Source of the DNA: an uncultured Alphaproteobacteria bacterium
GTDB taxonomy: Bacteria; Pseudomonadota; Alphaproteobacteria; HIMB59
NCBI GenBank assembly: GCA_902632575.1
Contig: CACPCY010000013.1
Span: 1 to 16,640 of the forward strand
DNA length: 16,640 bases
Direction: 5' to 3'
Part shown: positions 13,934 through 16,640 of the stretch, in pieces
Layout: each line of letters starts with the position of its first letter
Position numbering within the stretch: the first letter of the stretch is position 1
The notes under the pieces: generated by a model
What the model was told of the DNA's origin: nothing
The model's database searches: none
What the model saw: only the letters and a program-made list of their open reading frames with translations
Program-made: the position numbers and the translations under genes

Positions 13934-14621
13934 GATCTGTAAACAGCTTTATTATACTTTTATCAAACTCTGTTATTAAAAATTCAGGATGCCATTGAAC
14001 ACCTATACATAATGGATGTTGATTATGATGAAAAGCCTCAATTAGATTATCAGGCGCATAAGCATCTACTATTAAATTTTGACCAATTTTTTTAATACCT
14101 TGATGATGTGCACTATTTACGAAAATTTTTTGACAATTTTTAAATATCTTTAGATTAGATGTATCATTTAAAATTAACTCATGACTAGTCTCATCTCTTG
14201 GATTCGGTTGTTCGTGTTCAATAAATGACTCAATATCTTGGATTAAACTACCACCAAAAAATACATTTAGAAGTTGGCAACCTCCACATATTCCCAAAAT
14301 AGGCCTATTAAGGGAAAAATATTTTTCTAAGATTTTAAATTCAAATTTAGTCCTATCTTTAATGGTTAGAATTTTATCTGACTGTATATTTTCACCATAA
14401 TATTTTGGATCAATATCAAAGTCCCCCCCAGAGATCAGTAAGCCATCTAAAATATCTATATTTTCTATAGTTTCTGTTATAGGTAGTATTATTGGCGTAC
14501 ATCCAAACTGATATAAACAGTCTGAATAATGGCGTCTTAAAGCAAACCAAGGATACTTAGAATATGTATTTTCTTTTTCCTTATAATCAGTTGTAATACC
14601 TATGACTGGGGATCTATTCAC
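13911..14621 (-). CDS. Peptidase C26 (class I glutamine amidotransferase-like) hydrolase
   Basis: This is a 236-residue cytosolic hydrolase of the gamma-glutamyl-GABA hydrolase (PuuD-like) family. It has LLISGGDFDIDPKYYGE at 61-77, the nucleophile elbow GICGGCQLLN at 110-119 with Cys112, and WHPEF at 210-214 with the His211/Glu213 dyad. PuuD-type proteins usually have Arg after the nucleophile (CRGxQ); here it is Gly. The start is taken as GTG 14621, giving VNRSPVIGITTDYKE, the usual family beginning. An ATG 44 codons upstream would run deep into the divergent tadA and adds sequence unlike the family. No other putrescine or GABA genes are present, so the natural substrate is uncertain. Confidence 0.85.
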   Translation of the reverse strand: MNRSPVIGITTDYKEKENTYSKYPWFALRRHYSDCLYQFGCTPIILPITETIENIDILDGLLISGGDFDIDPKYYGENIQSDKILTIKDRTKFEFKILEKYFSLNRPILGICGGCQLLNVFFGGSLIQDIESFIEHEQPNPRDETSHELILNDTSNLKIFKNCQKIFVNSAHHQGIKKIGQNLIVDAYAPDNLIEAFHHNQHPLCIGVQWHPEFLITEFDKSIIKLFTDHAKNNFK

Positions 14622-14622
14622 A

Positions 14623-15048
14623 ATGAACAACCTAACAAATTTTATACGTATTGTACTTAGGCAATGTAAATTAGCTATGGAAAAAGGTGAGATTCCTATA
14701 GCATCCGTAATAGTCGACCCGATTGATGAGAGAATTATTGCTAGATCTTTCAATCAAGAAATTGCATCAAATGATCCAACAGCACATGCAGAGATTTTAT
14801 GTATAAGAAAGGCATGTAAAAAATTAAATCAGAAGAGATTAGATGGTCTCATAATGATATCTTATTTAGAACCATGTCATATGTGCAAAGAGGTTATAAA
14901 ATCCTCAAGATTATCTGAGGTTTATTATTTATTTAAAAATGAAAATCCCAGTAGAAAAACTATATCGAAGGTAAAGTATAAATTAATTAAAAATAATGAA
15001 GAAAATTTAATAAAAAAATTTTTTAAAAATAAGAGAACTAAACATTAG
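14623..15048 (+). CDS. tadA: tRNA-specific adenosine deaminase TadA-like
   Basis: TadA deaminates A34 of tRNA-Arg(ACG) to inosine. This 141-residue member of the zinc-dependent deaminase fold has NDPTAHAE at 50-57 (zinc ligand His55, proton shuttle Glu57) and PCHMC at 84-88 (zinc ligands Cys85, Cys88). TadA is favoured because its usual neighbours rluB and rsmD lie just across the divergent junction. After the PCxMC motif it diverges: the usual GA.D.K.G block is replaced by YLFKNENPSRKT, and the tail is lysine-rich. It could therefore be a relaxed TadA or a related nucleoside deaminase. ATG 14623, preceded by GGGGA at 14608-14612, is preferred over ATG 14602. It ends inside the convergent purD by 11 bp. 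Confidence 0.75.
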   Translation: MNNLTNFIRIVLRQCKLAMEKGEIPIASVIVDPIDERIIARSFNQEIASNDPTAHAEILCIRKACKKLNQKRLDGLIMISYLEPCHMCKEVIKSSRLSEVYYLFKNENPSRKTISKVKYKLIKNNEENLIKKFFKNKRTKH

Positions 15049-16300
15049 CACCAATATCAGATCTGTAATATTTTTCAGGCCAGTCGATAATATCTGCTAT
15101 TTCATATACTTTATTTCTACATTCAAGATAATTATCTCCACGTACAACGATTGATAGAACTCTACCTCCATTAGAAAAGACTTTGTTATTAATTAATTTA
15201 GTTGCCGCATGAAAAATATAAAATTCATCATTATTTTTTAATTCACTCAAATTTCTGATTTCAGTATTTTTAGGATAATCCCCTGGATATCCTTTTGTTG
15301 CTAAAATTAAACAAATTGATTTTTTATTTTCAAACAATTCAATATTAGCATATTTTAAATTTTTTGTTGCAGTTGAATGAAGTAAAGATAAAAAATCCGA
15401 CTTTATCCTAAGAGAAATACTTTGAATTTCAGGATCTCCAAATCTAGTATTGTATTCTAGTAAATATGGTTGATTGTGTTCATTGACGATTATCCCAAAA
15501 AATATAACACCTTGAAATGCTATGTTGTCGTGCTTTAAACCCTCTATAGTTTTTTTTACTATTTGATCCTGAATTATCATATCTAGATTATTATCTAAAA
15601 TAGGAGCAGGGCTGATAGTACCCATTCCTCCAGTATTTGGTCCAGTATCATTATTTCCAACTCTTTTATAGTCTTGGGCGGAACCAATATTTAAATATTC
15701 AATACCATCAGTAATTGTAAAAAAACTCAATTCTTTTCCCTCAATGAATTCTTCAATAACAATTTTATTGTTTTCTTGATTAAATTCTTTTTTTATAAAT
15801 ATCCTCTCACAAGCCTCTATAGCTTCATTTGTATTTGTGCATACAAATACTCCTTTACCAGCAGCTAATCCATCATATTTTACAACTATGGGCCCACTAA
15901 AACTCTCGAGATAGTCTTTTGCTTTATCAAAATCAACAAAAGTTTGAGACTTTGCAGTTGGGATATTGTGAGATTGACAAAATTCTTTCATGAACTCCTT
16001 GGAAGACTCAAGTTTTGCACCCTCAGAGTCAGGTCCAAAAACATTTAAACCCTTATTTCTAAGTTCTCCCGCTAGATTTTCTGATAAATAGTTTTCCGGA
16101 CCTACAACAACGAGGTCTGGATTAATTTTAATACATTCCTCAACAATATCCTCCTTGTTTGAGATATTTTTACACTCTGCAATTTGGCTAATTCCATAAT
16201 TTCCAGGAAAACAAAATACTTTTTCACAAAGGTAGGACTTATGAAGAATTCTACACAAAGCATGTTCTCGGGCACCAGATCCTACAACTATGACATTCAT
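15038..16300 (-). CDS. purD: Phosphoribosylamine-glycine ligase (GAR synthetase)
   Basis: PurD is the second enzyme of de novo purine synthesis and joins glycine to phosphoribosylamine with ATP. The 420-residue protein has the N-terminal GSGAREHAL at 7-15, the ATP-grasp segment PIVVKYDGLAAGKGVFV near 136-152, GPNTGGMGTISPAP near 220-233, and the metal-binding RFGDPEIQSI near 285-294. All family landmarks and the length are normal. It is divergent from xseA with 30 bp between starts. A TTCACA/TATGTT pair (16330-16335 and 16307-16312, minus strand, 17-bp spacer) could start a nearly leaderless message, but that is weak evidence. Confidence 0.96.
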   Translation of the reverse strand: MNVIVVGSGAREHALCRILHKSYLCEKVFCFPGNYGISQIAECKNISNKEDIVEECIKINPDLVVVGPENYLSENLAGELRNKGLNVFGPDSEGAKLESSKEFMKEFCQSHNIPTAKSQTFVDFDKAKDYLESFSGPIVVKYDGLAAGKGVFVCTNTNEAIEACERIFIKKEFNQENNKIVIEEFIEGKELSFFTITDGIEYLNIGSAQDYKRVGNNDTGPNTGGMGTISPAPILDNNLDMIIQDQIVKKTIEGLKHDNIAFQGVIFFGIIVNEHNQPYLLEYNTRFGDPEIQSISLRIKSDFLSLLHSTATKNLKYANIELFENKKSICLILATKGYPGDYPKNTEIRNLSELKNNDEFYIFHAATKLINNKVFSNGGRVLSIVVRGDNYLECRNKVYEIADIIDWPEKYYRSDIGANV

Positions 16301-16330
16301 TTATATAACATAATAAAGTATATTTATTTT

Positions 16331-16640
16331 GTGAATAATATTCCTGAGTACACTGTATCACAACTGAATAAGTCAATAAAAGATTTATTGGAGGAAAACT
16401 ATTCTTATTTAAAGTTAGTTGGAGAGACAGGATCAATAACTATAGCTAGTTCAGGACACGTATATTTTTCAATTAAAGAAAACGATGAGGTCATATCTTG
16501 CATATGCTGGAAAGGAAGCTATGAAAATTTGCAAGTTCAAATTGAAGAGGGAACTGAATACAGTTTTTATGGTAGAATCACATCTTATTCTAAATTTGGG
16601 AGATCTGTTTACCAACTCATTATTGATCAGGTTGAGTATA
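16331..16640 (+). CDS. xseA: Exodeoxyribonuclease VII large subunit, N-terminal part
   Basis: The frame from GTG 16331 is open to the window edge (103 codons). It encodes the N-terminal OB-fold of XseA, the DNA-binding subunit of the nuclease that degrades single-stranded DNA with XseB. Landmarks are IPEYTVSQLNKSIKDLLEE near 3-21, the block VGETGSITIASSGHVYFSIKE near 29-49 (family form V.GEIS......SGH.YF.LK), and GTEYSFYGRITSYSKFGRSVYQLIIDQ near 75-101. The catalytic domain lies outside the window. The upstream frame is open for some codons without a better ATG, so the GTG start is likely but not certain. Adjacency to divergent purD is typical of alphaproteobacteria. Confidence 0.9.
   Translation, partial: MNNIPEYTVSQLNKSIKDLLEENYSYLKLVGETGSITIASSGHVYFSIKENDEVISCICWKGSYENLQVQIEEGTEYSFYGRITSYSKFGRSVYQLIIDQVEY

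Noticed and set aside
14622..14753. N-terminal extension of the C26 peptidase to an upstream ATG
   Set aside because: It would lie wholly antisense to tadA, and the added 44 residues do not resemble the family; GTG 14621 gives the usual N-terminus.
16251..16436. 61-codon minus-strand frame over the purD/xseA junction
   Set aside because: It overlaps both the purD start and the xseA OB-fold and has no family features.

Overview
The window looks like a chromosomal segment of a small, streamlined, very AT-rich alphaproteobacterium, probably a marine oligotroph of the SAR11/Pelagibacterales or HIMB59 type. The lineage is inferred from gene content and order (coq7 rather than ubiF; ribF-ileS-lspA-DUF3035 lipoprotein; tadA/rluB/rsmD; purD back to back with xseA), from A/T-rich codon use, and from extreme compaction. 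The two largest gene-free gaps are about 93 and 97 bp. Shine-Dalgarno sequences are mostly absent. I see no insertion sequence, phage gene, CRISPR array or convincing intrinsic terminator.

Layout. 1-125 is the tail of an unrecognised + strand gene. 171-731 (+) is an HNH nuclease. 728-3446 (-) is a tight run read in the order 10TM metal permease, yqaA-like membrane protein, dsbB, coq7. DsbB passes electrons to ubiquinone, which Coq7 helps to make. 3540-3947 (+) is mntR, divergent from the permease; between them lies a perfect 16-bp palindrome just downstream of a good sigma70-type promoter facing the permease. 3948-6109 (-) is a LysE-type exporter coupled by ATGA to an Fe(III)-type ABC permease whose other subunits are absent from the window. 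6207-12736 (+) is one long run: tRNA-Leu(CAA), flavin reductase, ribF, ileS, lspA, a DUF3035-type lipoprotein, pgi and a small DUF6787-like membrane protein. 12733-14621 (-) is peptidase C26, rluB, rsmD. 14623-15048 (+) is tadA, its start 1 bp from that of the C26 gene. 15038-16300 (-) is purD. 16331 to the end (+) is the 5' part of xseA.

Most genes are housekeeping: translation and RNA modification (ileS, tRNA-Leu, tadA, rluB, rsmD), flavin and quinone cofactors (ribF, flavin reductase, coq7), envelope biogenesis (lspA with a likely substrate, dsbB, yqaA), central metabolism (pgi, purD) and DNA repair (xseA). The most interesting part is the manganese locus. The regulator keeps all six residues equivalent to the MntR metal ligands. 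The palindrome, however, lies where a bound repressor would block the permease promoter, which does not fit simply with the 'exporter' label this family carries. Other points of interest are four convergent junctions with no spacer, a head-to-head pair with 1 bp between starts, a tRNA 15 nt upstream of a coding start, and an orphan ABC permease.
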